64,000 nucleotides of DNA, taken from the NCBI GenBank assembly GCA_963716085.1, contig OY970288.1, positions 5,642,001 through 5,706,000 of the forward strand. The letters run 5' to 3'. The notes beneath the pieces are model-generated. The model did no database searches, was not told the origin of the DNA, and was given only the letters and a program-made list of their open reading frames with translations. Below are positions 16,549-24,979 of the stretch, piece by piece. How positions within the stretch are numbered: the stretch's first letter is position 1; the number at the start of each line of letters is the position of its first letter. This DNA comes from Persicitalea sp963716085. GTDB taxonomy: Bacteria; Bacteroidota; Bacteroidia; Cytophagales; Spirosomataceae. The position numbers were made by a program, and so were the translations under genes.

Positions 16549-17089
16549 TGTCGAATCGTTGTTCTTGGTTTAATTTTTTTTGTAAAAGACCCCTGGCCCG
16601 CGAGTATTGCGACTTCGAGGTACCTTCGGAAATGCCCATCAACTCGGCAATTTCCTGGTGTTGGTAACCCTCGATGGCGTAGAGGTTAAAGACCGTCTGG
16701 CAACCCGACGGGAGTTCGTGGATAAAGCCCAATAGCTGCTGCATCTGGAAACCGGAGAGGGTCGCTTCCGCATCGGTCAGACAGTTGTCGTAGGTATGGA
16801 CATCGGTTATTTCCAGCGTGTATTTTTGCTTGCGTATATGCTTGAGCGCAGTGTTGACCACAATGGATTTCATCCAATACTGCAGCGGAGCCTCGCCCCG
16901 GAAAGCGCCTATGTTTTCATAAATCTTGATAAAGGCATCCTGTAACACATCCTCGGCATCGGCCCGGTTCTTGACGTAACGCAGGCATATCGCGAACATC
17001 TTCCCCCCAAAAACGTCGTACAGACGTTTCTGGGCCGCTCGCTCGTGCTGGCGACAGCCGTTTACCAGTTCCTGTTCATTTTCTATCAT
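16520..17089 (-). CDS. ECF-type RNA polymerase sigma factor
   Basis: 189 residues from the ATG at 17087-17089; an open frame further upstream runs through repeat DNA and is not coding. Region 2 spans about 20-90 (RYVKNRADAEDVLQDAFIKIYENI, of which DAEDVLQDAF is the core), and region 4 about 125-175 (LPSGCQTVFNLYAIEG, EIAELMGISEGTSKSQYSRAR as helix-turn-helix). It directs RNA polymerase to an unknown regulon. It overlaps the anti-sigma/barrel gene by 29 bp. Divergent from the AsmA-like gene. Confidence 0.92.
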   Translation of the reverse strand: MIENEQELVNGCRQHERAAQKRLYDVFGGKMFAICLRYVKNRADAEDVLQDAFIKIYENIGAFRGEAPLQYWMKSIVVNTALKHIRKQKYTLEITDVHTYDNCLTDAEATLSGFQMQQLLGFIHELPSGCQTVFNLYAIEGYQHQEIAELMGISEGTSKSQYSRARGLLQKKLNQEQRFDNESIRKTQI

Positions 17090-17198
17090 CCGAAGGTCAA
17101 GGGGTGCTTCGATAGGCTCGTTAACTTTGGTAAGAGCCAGCGTGGTGGGAAAAGGTTGGAAGGCAAGGGAAGTTTTTTTTAATAACGGAGGGAATGGA

Positions 17199-17206
17199 TA
17201 GTTTTG
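17199..17206 (+). promoter_or_regulatory. Candidate -7 element upstream of the AsmA-like gene
   Basis: TAGTTTTG matches TAnnTTTG and lies about 135 bp before the ATG. The upstream T-tract is a poor -33 element. Confidence 0.3.
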
Positions 17207-17217
17207 TCTTTTTCCTG

Positions 17218-17325
17218 AAGGAGGAAAGGAGACAGGAGGAAAGGATAAAAGGACGGGGCTACTTAAGCAGCCCGCGTGACGGCTCCGTTCCTTCCTCCCT
17301 TCCCCTCTCCTCCTCCCTCCCTCTA
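17218..17325. repeat. Purine-rich inverted tandem repeat between the sigma gene and the AsmA-like gene
   Basis: The left arm has GGAGGAAA, GGAGACA, GGAGGAAA and GGATAAAA. The right arm (about 17286-17323) is pyrimidine-rich (TCCTTCCTCCC, CTCCTCCTCCC). The arms are imperfect inverted copies around a GC-rich centre. Same unit family as the blocks at 6496, 29121 and 30507. Confidence 0.65.
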
Positions 17326-17341
17326 AATAACCTTTCCCTTC

Positions 17342-19018
17342 ATGTCCCCACATTATAAAAAATGGCTTTTCTGGATTCTTGGCCTCGGCTTAGGATTATT
17401 TTTGCTGGGATTGCTGCTGTCGTGGTGGTTGCCGATTTTTTTTAAGGATAAGCTGGACAGCGCTTTGAAAGAGTCGGTGGTGAATGCCTCCGACAGCCTT
17501 TACCGGATTAGCTACGACGACATCGACCTCAACATTCCGTTAGGCAACGCCGAGGTCGGGGGAATGAAGCTTACGCCCGACTCTACCGTTTACCTCCGGT
17601 TGATTCAAGCAGAAAAGGCCCCCAATGACCTTTTCGACCTGCAAGCCGAGCGAGTGCGGCTGACGGGAGTTTCGCTGTGGCGACTATTTTTTTCAAAGGC
17701 CCTGAACATGGACGGGGTATTGATCAGTCGTCCGAAAGCGCATATTATTCACGATCCGAAAGATTACAATAAAAACAAACCGAAAAAATCTCCTTACGAG
17801 TTGATTAGCAAAGTGTTGAACTCGATCCGTATCGACAAGATCAGTCTCGACAACGTAAATTTCACCTACGAAGATCGCCAGGACGCGTCGAAAGAACCCC
17901 AGAAGAGCGAGTTGAAAAAGCTATATCTGGACGTGACGGATTTTGTGCTCGATGCCGGATCGGAAAAAGATACGAGCCGGGTGTTCTTTTCGGATAACAT
18001 CGCGTTGCGAGCCGAAGGGCTGGAATTGCCCTCGGGGAATAAAAAATACGTGTTCAAGATGGCGACGCTCAGCTTTACTACCAAAGACAGCACTATTCAG
18101 GTAAAGCAGGTGCTTTACAAGCCGCTCCTGTCCAAAAATGAGTTCAGCCGCGCCGTGGGTTATGCCACCGAACGCCTCAATCTGGAATTCAAGAACATCA
18201 AAGCCACGCAAGTGGACGTAAAGCGGCTGCTAAACAATCGTCAGCTTTTTGCCAAAAGGCTCGACATCGACGCCGGGCTGATCGACGTGGACAAAGATCA
18301 ACGCTTTCCGTCCACTCCCGGTAGCAAGAACTTCGACTACCCGCACCAAATCCTGCTGAAAGCAAAAACGAAGGTAGGTTTCGAAAAGGTGTACCTCAAG
18401 AGTACCCGCGTGCGCTACGGTGAGTTGAATGCGAAGACCGAGCGACGCGGTGCGGTGTACTTCGACGGTACCCACGGCACGATCACCAACCTGACCAACG
18501 ACTCGACCTGGATTGAGAAAGACCCCAAATGCCGCGTGAACGTCGATACTCGTTTCATGGGAACGGGCAACCTGAACGCCTACTTCATTTTTAACCTGGC
18601 CTCACGGTCGGGCGATTTTAGCTGCGGTGGTACGATGAGCAAGTTCGACATGACCAAAATCAACGGCGTCACCGAGGCACTTGCCCTGGCCTCGGTACAG
18701 TCGGGTGATTTGATCAAATTGCAATTCGGCATCGACGCCAATACCGTTCAGTCGTCGATAAAGATGCAATTGCAATATGACAACCTCGAAGTGAACGTGC
18801 TGAAAATGAACGACGAAACGGGTAAGCTCAAAAAACGCGGGTTCCTGTCGCAAGTTGTCAACAACGTCGTGCTGAACGAGAACAACCCTAAACCGGATCG
18901 TCCCGCCCGCGTGGGCGAGGGCGAAGTGCTGCGGGCCGAGGATGAGTCGTTCTTCAACCTAATCTGGCACACAATCTTCGTGGCCATCAAGGATGTCGTT
19001 ATCGGTCGGGGGAAGTAG
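17342..19018 (+). CDS. AsmA-like inner-membrane-anchored protein
   Basis: 558 residues. One N-terminal transmembrane helix (about 8-30, FWILGLGLGLFLLGLLLSWW) anchors a large periplasmic part of short beta strands, as in the AsmA/DUF748 repeat-beta-groove group. That group is linked to lipid transfer between membranes. Recognisable pieces are LNIPLGNAEVGGMKLTPDST, VLISRPKAHIIHDP and IDKISLDNVNFTYED. No enzymatic motif was seen. ATG at 17342. It is followed after 45 bp by the Kelch gene on the same strand. Confidence 0.65.
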   Translation: MSPHYKKWLFWILGLGLGLFLLGLLLSWWLPIFFKDKLDSALKESVVNASDSLYRISYDDIDLNIPLGNAEVGGMKLTPDSTVYLRLIQAEKAPNDLFDLQAERVRLTGVSLWRLFFSKALNMDGVLISRPKAHIIHDPKDYNKNKPKKSPYELISKVLNSIRIDKISLDNVNFTYEDRQDASKEPQKSELKKLYLDVTDFVLDAGSEKDTSRVFFSDNIALRAEGLELPSGNKKYVFKMATLSFTTKDSTIQVKQVLYKPLLSKNEFSRAVGYATERLNLEFKNIKATQVDVKRLLNNRQLFAKRLDIDAGLIDVDKDQRFPSTPGSKNFDYPHQILLKAKTKVGFEKVYLKSTRVRYGELNAKTERRGAVYFDGTHGTITNLTNDSTWIEKDPKCRVNVDTRFMGTGNLNAYFIFNLASRSGDFSCGGTMSKFDMTKINGVTEALALASVQSGDLIKLQFGIDANTVQSSIKMQLQYDNLEVNVLKMNDETGKLKKRGFLSQVVNNVVLNENNPKPDRPARVGEGEVLRAEDESFFNLIWHTIFVAIKDVVIGRGK

Positions 19019-19063
19019 CTAAAAAAAAATCAGCAGCCAATTATCTTTTTAAACCATCATTCT

Positions 19064-20050
19064 ATGAAACAGCAACTGAAAAAGCTTTGGGTCACTTGTT
19101 TGGTAATAGCACTAAGCAGTTTATCACTGGTCACCGCCCAGGTGTGGCAAGCCGCCGAACCCCTGAGTTTACCGACCAATCGGCATGAGTGCGCGCTGGC
19201 GGTGGCCAATGGGAAAATTTACCTGCTGGGTGGGCGCGGCGTAAAAGCCGTGGAGGAATATGATCCCAAGCGAGACACGTGGATCAAAAAAGCCGTAACG
19301 CCGCTCGAAATGAGCCACTTCCAGGCAGTCACCTACCGGGACGAAATATACGTGGTGGGTGCTTTCACCGGGCCTTATCCCCACGAGCTACCCATCCCGA
19401 AGATGTACATCTTCAACCCCGAGCGCAATGCGTGGCGCGAAGGCCCTGAAATCCCCGAAAATCGCCGCCGGGGCGCGGCCGGGGCATTCGTGCACAACGA
19501 CAAAATCTACGTCATCTGCGGCATTCAGGATGGCCACTGGGATGGTCACGTGGCCTGGTTCGATGCGTACGACCCCAAGACCAACCAATGGCAGCAACTG
19601 CCTGATGCCCCCCGCCCGCGCGACCATGTATCGGTGGCGATGGTGGACGGCAGGCTGTACGTAGCGGGCGGGCGGCTTTCCACCGCCAAAACGAAGAACG
19701 TCTTCAACCTCACCGTCCCCGAAGTGGATGTGTATGACTTCAGAACCAATGCCTGGACGACGCTGGACGAAAGCCGGAACCTTCCCACCCAGAGAGCGGG
19801 AAACATGGCCGTTGCCTATGGCAGGAAAGTCCTGATTTTAGGCGGCGAAAGCGCGGCGCAAAACACCGCTCACCGGGAGGTGGAAGCCTATAACACCAGG
19901 TCGGAAAAATGGGAGAAATTTCCACCCATGCTGCAGGGACGGCACGGCACGGGCGCTGTCGTACTCAATGGGAAGGTATACGTCGTGGCGGGTTCGGCCG
20001 ATCGCGGCGGTGGCCCGGAACTGAACGCGATGGAAGTTTTGGTGAAGTGA
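19064..20050 (+). CDS. Secreted Kelch-repeat protein
   Basis: 328 residues with a signal peptide ending SLVTAQ (about 1-26). Kelch repeats with the paired Gly and spaced Tyr/Trp are visible: GKIYLLGGRGVKAVEEYDPKRDTW (start of blade 1, positions about 46-69), DEIYVVGAF, DKIYVICGI, GRLYVAGGR, RKVLILGGE and GKVYVVAGS. Six repeats would give a six-bladed propeller. Such proteins bind partners or sugars; sialate mutarotases share the fold, but no specific activity can be assigned. The stop is part of the hairpin at 20044-20074. Confidence 0.85.
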   Translation: MKQQLKKLWVTCLVIALSSLSLVTAQVWQAAEPLSLPTNRHECALAVANGKIYLLGGRGVKAVEEYDPKRDTWIKKAVTPLEMSHFQAVTYRDEIYVVGAFTGPYPHELPIPKMYIFNPERNAWREGPEIPENRRRGAAGAFVHNDKIYVICGIQDGHWDGHVAWFDAYDPKTNQWQQLPDAPRPRDHVSVAMVDGRLYVAGGRLSTAKTKNVFNLTVPEVDVYDFRTNAWTTLDESRNLPTQRAGNMAVAYGRKVLILGGESAAQNTAHREVEAYNTRSEKWEKFPPMLQGRHGTGAVVLNGKVYVVAGSADRGGGPELNAMEVLVK

Positions 20051-20074
20051 GCAGCTAATAAATTCACTCACTTC
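20044..20074. terminator. Bidirectional hairpin between convergent Kelch and TPR genes
   Basis: GAAGTGAG (20044-20051) pairs with CTCACTTC (20067-20074) around a 15-nt AT-rich loop. Both stop codons (AAG TGA on each strand) lie in the arms. There is no strong T-tract, so termination is only likely. Confidence 0.45.
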
Positions 20075-21307
20075 CGCCGACTGCGGCGGTCCTCGCGGCG
20101 GGACTTTTTGAGGCCGTCGATGGCTTTCTTGGCCTCATCGTGCTGGCTCGACTTGCGGTCGGCCTTGTCGTAGGCCAGTTTGTAGTAGCGCTGCGCCCCG
20201 GCGATGTCTTTGCGCGCTTCGGCGATTTTGCCCAGACCCAGCAACGACGACACGTAGTAGCCCGCATCCAGCGACTTGGTCTGCACCGAGAAATTGACGG
20301 CTTTCTGATAGTAGTCGGCCGCTCCGTCGTAATCTTTCTCGTAGTTGAACTTATAATAAGCCAGCACGTAAGCCGCGTTGCGCCCGCTCACCCCCTCGTA
20401 GCCCGGCATCCGGCGGTCGATTTTATCCAGCATGTTGCGGGCGGCTTGCTGCGCCTCGGCAGCGTGGCCCGTCACGAAGGCCGAGCGGCAGAAGTACCGC
20501 TCGAAATACGGGTTGTCCGGGTACGTCTGCCACATGTACTTAGCCATGTCGTAAGCTTTCCCGTACTGGTTTTCCAGACTATAGATTTGTAGCAGGAAGT
20601 ACCGCGCCTCCACGCGGGTATAAAAGGCATTGTTAGCCACCTTCTCCAACTGCTGAATGCCCAGCTTTTTATTCCCTTTTTGAAAGAAAATCAAGACGGG
20701 TTTCAAGATCGGGTACTCTTTCGGAATCCATTCGGAATAGTAGTTGTATATTCCGTCGCCAAAGAGCAATTCAGGACTCAGGTCGCCGTAGCCTTTGCTT
20801 TTCTCCATGTACTTCGAGCGCATTTTTTCCCGCGAAAGTCGCCTTGGTCCATTGTCGTCGCTCGGCGTAGAGTCGGCCCTTGAAAGCGTAGGCGGCCGCC
20901 AGGAAAAAGGCGGGCTCCACTTTATTTTCTTTTTGGCTATAAAGCCTTTCGGCGAGATAAATGCATGAATCCATGCGGGACAGGAAGCGGTTGTCGTAGG
21001 CTTCGTTGTCGGTGTTCGGTACGATCTTCCACCAATCGGCCAAGCCCATCAGGAACTGGGGCATGGGGTGGTTGGGATAGCGGTACTTCAGCCAGTTAAA
21101 CTCCGCCTCGGCATCGCCGAATTTGTAGTTGTAAAGCTTATTGATGGCTTCTGTCGCTTCGATCTGCACGCCGGGATTCGCCAGCAGCATGTCGTAATTT
21201 TTGTCCAAATCAGACTGCGAGTAAGGCGATTGTGCCTGTGCCGAATGCATTGGCACCATGCTCCAAAACAGTAGAAAAAGACCGTATATTTTGTTCGTTC
21301 TTGGCAT
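20068..21307 (-). pseudogene. TPR-repeat protein gene interrupted by a single-base frameshift
   Basis: Two overlapping frames encode one protein. The N-terminal part starts at the ATG 21305-21307 with a signal peptide (ending HSAQAQ) and runs through WTKATFAGKNAL. The C-terminal part, in the +1 frame, continues KYMEKSKGYGDLSPELLFGD and contains TPR-like helices to the end. The join is near 20810-20832, next to a run of six A on the coding strand (GGGAAAAAATGCG). Total length 1240 bp is one base more than a multiple of three, so removing one base restores about 412 residues. Either a true frameshift mutation or a sequence error. TPR proteins usually mediate protein contacts; the specific role is unknown. 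Confidence 0.75.
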
Positions 21308-21737
21308 AAATCAAACTCAGAAATTTCGATCTAAGTAACGCAAAATCGCGACTTTCCGTTTACGTCGGGCGCTAATTGCCGTTCCCACCCGCTCGGTCGG
21401 CAGGTTACTCTACCACGATTTTTCGCGACTCGCAAAGCTTCAAAACTACTTTTTGACATTTAAAAAGATTTTTTGCAAAAATTTCAAGTGAAAGTTTTTT
21501 TGTTTAATCGGTTAAGCATACTTTTGGCCCACTTCCCAAAAACCATACATTTTCGTATAATAATACAGGTTACACTCAATGGAGTTTCAATATCCATTAA
21601 TACTGGGCCTTATCGCTATCTAATACCTTGCTGTGTGATTAGAACCGCTACTTTCTACACAAAAATGCTTAATCGTTAAAGCTATTCCTAAATCCTTATT
21701 CATATCCTGCTAATATTTTCTAAACCAGTTTACTTGC
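21308..21737. other. 430-bp divergent intergenic region upstream of susC
   Basis: AT-rich region between the TPR gene and the SusC-like gene. It contains one reasonable promoter (21499-21526) and otherwise no recognised operator, riboswitch or conserved small ORF. Confidence 0.6.
21499..21526 (+). promoter_or_regulatory. Candidate promoter of the susC-susD operon
   Basis: TTTG (21499-21502) and TACTTTTG (21519-21526) with a 16-nt spacer. The boxes match the Bacteroidota consensus well and the spacer is slightly short. It predicts a leader of about 200 nt before the SusC ATG. Confidence 0.42.
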
Positions 21738-24700
21738 ATGAAAAAAACGCCTACCTCAATTCTTTTCACGCTGTTACTGCTGTGGCAGGGGCTGGTCTTC
21801 GGCCAGGCACCCAGCATCACGGGCAAAGTGACCGATCAGGCCAGCGACGGTCTGCCGGGCGTGAACATTCTGGTAAGTGGCACCAATCGCGGCACCACTA
21901 CTGACGCCAACGGCAACTACACGATTGCCGCCCAGCCCGATGCGTCACTGATTTTCTCATACATCGGCTACGAAAGCCAGACGATTGCGGTGGGTTCACG
22001 CTCGGTGGTGAATTTGCAGATGACGGAGCAATCCAAAAGCCTGGACGAACTGGTTGTGACGGCGCTTGGTATCAAGCGTGAGGCAAAGACGCTCGGTTAC
22101 GCTACGTCGACGGTCAACGCCGAGCAGATTTCGACCAACCGCACGCCCAACTTCGTGAGCGGCTTGCAGGGCAAGATGGCGGGCGTCAACATCACCTCGA
22201 TGGGAACCGGCCCGGCGGGAACGGCCAAGATCAGGATTCGCGGGCAGTCGTCGTTCAGCGGCAACAACTCGCCACTGATCGTGGTCAACGGCGTACCGAT
22301 CGACAATGCCAATTACGCCATCGGTGGAGATTTCGGCAGCCGCTCTTCCAACGCCTCCGACGGCGGCGACGGCCTCAGCAGCATCAACCCCGACGACATC
22401 GAGACCATGACGGTGCTGAAAGGCGCTACGGCGGCGGCCCTTTACGGTTCGCGGGCCAAGGATGGCGTGGTGATGATTACGACCAAAAGCCGGGGCGAAG
22501 GCAAGGGTTTTAGCGTGACGTATAACGCCAACTTCACCACCGACACGCCGCTGGATTTCACGGATTATCAATACGAATACGGCCAGGGCGAGGGCGGCAA
22601 GCGCCCCACCACGGATAAGCCGACTTCGGGCGTATGGAGCTTCGGCGAGAAGTTCGAGCCGGGCATGACGCAGACGCTCTTCGACAACGAAACCTGGCCC
22701 TACGAGCCCGTCCGCAACCGGGTGAGCCAGTTTTACCGCACGGGCACCAACTTCACCAACACGGTGACCGTGGCCAATAACGGCGCGAACGGCGGCTTCA
22801 GCCTGTCGCTGGGAAATACTGACAACAAGGGTATTATGCCCAATAACACTTTCAATCGCAAAGTCATCAACCTGGGTTTTACTCAAAACATCACCAGCAA
22901 ACTGACCGCGACGGGCAATGTCAACTATTCGCTGGAAAACAACATCAATCCGCCGCAGTTGAACACGCAGGATCTGGCGGTGTCTACGGTTATTTTCACC
23001 CTGGCCAACTCCATGCCCTTCGAGGCATTGCGGCAAAACCAGACGCTGGACAACGGCGATGAGTTCGTGTTCTCGCGCTTCCTGGTACGGAACAACCCCT
23101 ATTACTCGATGAGCAATAAGTTCGAGAACACCGACCGCAGCCGCCTGTTTGGCAATGTTGCTCTTAGGTACCAGTTCACCGATTGGCTGTATCTGATGGG
23201 TCGTTTGGCGCAGGATTCTTACGTCCGGAATCAGGAGTACAATATTCCTAACGGCTATGCGCCTATTCCCAGAGCGCCTATTGGTTTCGTAAATGGCCAG
23301 TTTACGCAGGATGTGCGGCAAAACGTCGAGCGCAACCTGGATTTTATTCTGGGAGCCAACAAAATCTTTGGCGACTACGGGATCGACCTGACGCTTGGGG
23401 GCAACCAACGCTACGCCCGCAATGACTACAACAGCGTCACGGTGCAGGATTTTATCCAGCCGGGCCTTTACACAGTAATGAACGGGCGTATCAAAGATCC
23501 GCTGTACCGTCTGTCAGAGCGGAAAATCAACTCGCTCTTCGGCGCGGCGACTTTCTCCTACAAGGAATTTCTCTACCTGGGTGTAACGGCCCGCAACGAC
23601 TGGTTCTCGACGCTGGCCCCGGCCAACCGCAGCATCCTGTATCCGTCCGTCACGGGTAGCTTCGTATTCTCGCAAGCCTTCGAGAACCTGCCGTCCTGGA
23701 TTAGTTTCGGCAAGCTGCGGGCGGCTTACGCGCAGGTGGGTTCCGATAACGTGGAGCCGTATTCCAACGCCCTTTACTTTAGCGTGGAGAACAACTCTTT
23801 CCCTAACCCGTCGGGTCGGGATGTTCCGGTGGGCGGGATCAATACCAGTACAGTTCCCAACAAAAACCTGCGTCCGCTGCGCATCCAGGAGGCTGAGGCG
23901 GGCATCGAGCTGAAACTGTTCGAGAACAGAGTCGGGCTGGACTTCACCTACTACCACAAAACGACCGACGATCAGATTCTGGCCGCTCAGATTTCCGACG
24001 CCTCGTCGTACACCAGAAAGCTCATCAACGTGGGCCGTAGCATGAACCAAGGCGTGGAAGTACTGCTGACCTTCTCGCCCGCCGTGACCAAGAACTTCCG
24101 CTGGGACGTGAGCACCAATGTATCCTTCAACACTTCCGAAGTGTTGAAACTGGGCTTGTCGGAGAACGATACGATCATCACTGTCAACAGCGGCGGGGGC
24201 CGTACGCTGAACCAGGTCGTGGGCAAGCCGCTCAGCCAGATTTACACGTTCACTTACCTGCGGGACGAGCAGGGCCGCAAGGTGTTCGACCCCAGAAGTG
24301 GCTTCCCGCTCCGCAACAATGTCCAGCAGAATTTCGGTACGGCGCTGCCCCGCTACTTCGGCGGCATCACCAACACCTTCACGTACCGGGGCATCTCGCT
24401 CTCTACGCTAATCGACTTCAAGCTGGGCCACAAGATGATCGCGGGACGAAACATCAATTACGTCCGTCATGGTCTATCGAAGCGGACGCTGCCAGGGCGC
24501 GACGTGGGCTACGTAATCGGCGACGGGGTGAACCCCAATGGTGAAGTCAACCAGACCCGGGCCGCTGTCCAGCCGTTTTACGAATCGCTCAACCCGCAGG
24601 GAATCAATGAGGACTTCGTGTTCAACGCCGGCTTCTGGAAACTGCGCCAGATCACGCTGGGCTACGACTTCACCAAATTCCTGGGCGAGCGTTCGTTCGT

Positions 24701-24875
24701 GAGAGGCTTGAAGCTGAACGCCGTAGCCAACAACGTCCTGATCATCAAGAAATGGACGGAGAACATGGATCCCGAAGAAGCCCTCAACTCCTCAGACAAC
24801 GCCGTAGGCCTCGACTTCTGGCCCGGCCTGCCGCCGACCAGGAGCGTGGGTTTTAACTTGAACGTTAGGTTTTAA
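21738..24875 (+). CDS. SusC/RagA-family TonB-dependent outer-membrane transporter
   Basis: 1045 residues with a signal peptide ending LVFGQ (about 1-23). A carboxypeptidase-like regulatory domain spans about 26-100 (SITGKVTDQASDGLPGVNIL, YTIAAQPDASLIFSYIGYES). A TonB-box-like segment SLDELVVTALG follows, then the plug (IRIRGQSSFSGNNSPLIVVNG, VLKGATAAALYGSRAKDGVV) and a 22-strand barrel ending in an aromatic strand (VGFNLNVRF). It imports glycans or other large nutrients with its SusD partner, which follows after about 100 bp. The neighbouring sugar-acid dehydratases suggest an oxidised sugar or uronate-containing substrate (inference). Confidence 0.96.
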   Translation: MKKTPTSILFTLLLLWQGLVFGQAPSITGKVTDQASDGLPGVNILVSGTNRGTTTDANGNYTIAAQPDASLIFSYIGYESQTIAVGSRSVVNLQMTEQSKSLDELVVTALGIKREAKTLGYATSTVNAEQISTNRTPNFVSGLQGKMAGVNITSMGTGPAGTAKIRIRGQSSFSGNNSPLIVVNGVPIDNANYAIGGDFGSRSSNASDGGDGLSSINPDDIETMTVLKGATAAALYGSRAKDGVVMITTKSRGEGKGFSVTYNANFTTDTPLDFTDYQYEYGQGEGGKRPTTDKPTSGVWSFGEKFEPGMTQTLFDNETWPYEPVRNRVSQFYRTGTNFTNTVTVANNGANGGFSLSLGNTDNKGIMPNNTFNRKVINLGFTQNITSKLTATGNVNYSLENNINPPQLNTQDLAVSTVIFTLANSMPFEALRQNQTLDNGDEFVFSRFLVRNNPYYSMSNKFENTDRSRLFGNVALRYQFTDWLYLMGRLAQDSYVRNQEYNIPNGYAPIPRAPIGFVNGQFTQDVRQNVERNLDFILGANKIFGDYGIDLTLGGNQRYARNDYNSVTVQDFIQPGLYTVMNGRIKDPLYRLSERKINSLFGAATFSYKEFLYLGVTARNDWFSTLAPANRSILYPSVTGSFVFSQAFENLPSWISFGKLRAAYAQVGSDNVEPYSNALYFSVENNSFPNPSGRDVPVGGINTSTVPNKNLRPLRIQEAEAGIELKLFENRVGLDFTYYHKTTDDQILAAQISDASSYTRKLINVGRSMNQGVEVLLTFSPAVTKNFRWDVSTNVSFNTSEVLKLGLSENDTIITVNSGGGRTLNQVVGKPLSQIYTFTYLRDEQGRKVFDPRSGFPLRNNVQQNFGTALPRYFGGITNTFTYRGISLSTLIDFKLGHKMIAGRNINYVRHGLSKRTLPGRDVGYVIGDGVNPNGEVNQTRAAVQPFYESLNPQGINEDFVFNAGFWKLRQITLGYDFTKFLGERSFVRGLKLNAVANNVLIIKKWTENMDPEEALNSSDNAVGLDFWPGLPPTRSVGFNLNVRF

Positions 24876-24878
24876 AAA

Positions 24879-24976
24879 TCAATTTGGAATGTCGGAATGA
24901 GTGAATGTCGGAATATTCAAAATATCTGGCGTAAGCAATATTCCGACATTCCGACATTCACTCATTCCAAATTGAA
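24879..24976. repeat. GAATG-type 8-bp repeat hairpin between susC and susD
   Basis: Left arm units: GAATGTCG, GAATGAGT, GAATGTCG, GAATATT. Right arm, reverse complement: GAATGAGT, GAATGTCG, GAATGTCG, GAATATT. Both arms are bounded by CAATTTG and enclose TCTGGCGTAAGCAATATT. The element ends a few bases before the susD ATG. The same flank and loop recur at 28012-28101. Confidence 0.85.
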
Positions 24977-24979
24977 CAC

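Noticed and set aside
20800..20840. Programmed -1 ribosomal frameshift in the TPR gene
   Set aside because: The second frame requires +1; the A6 run does not fit a -1 slippery heptamer leading into it.
21996..23408. 470-codon open frame antisense to the SusC-like gene
   Set aside because: Composition is arginine/histidine/valine-rich with no family motif; it mirrors codon use of the clear SusC gene on the other strand.
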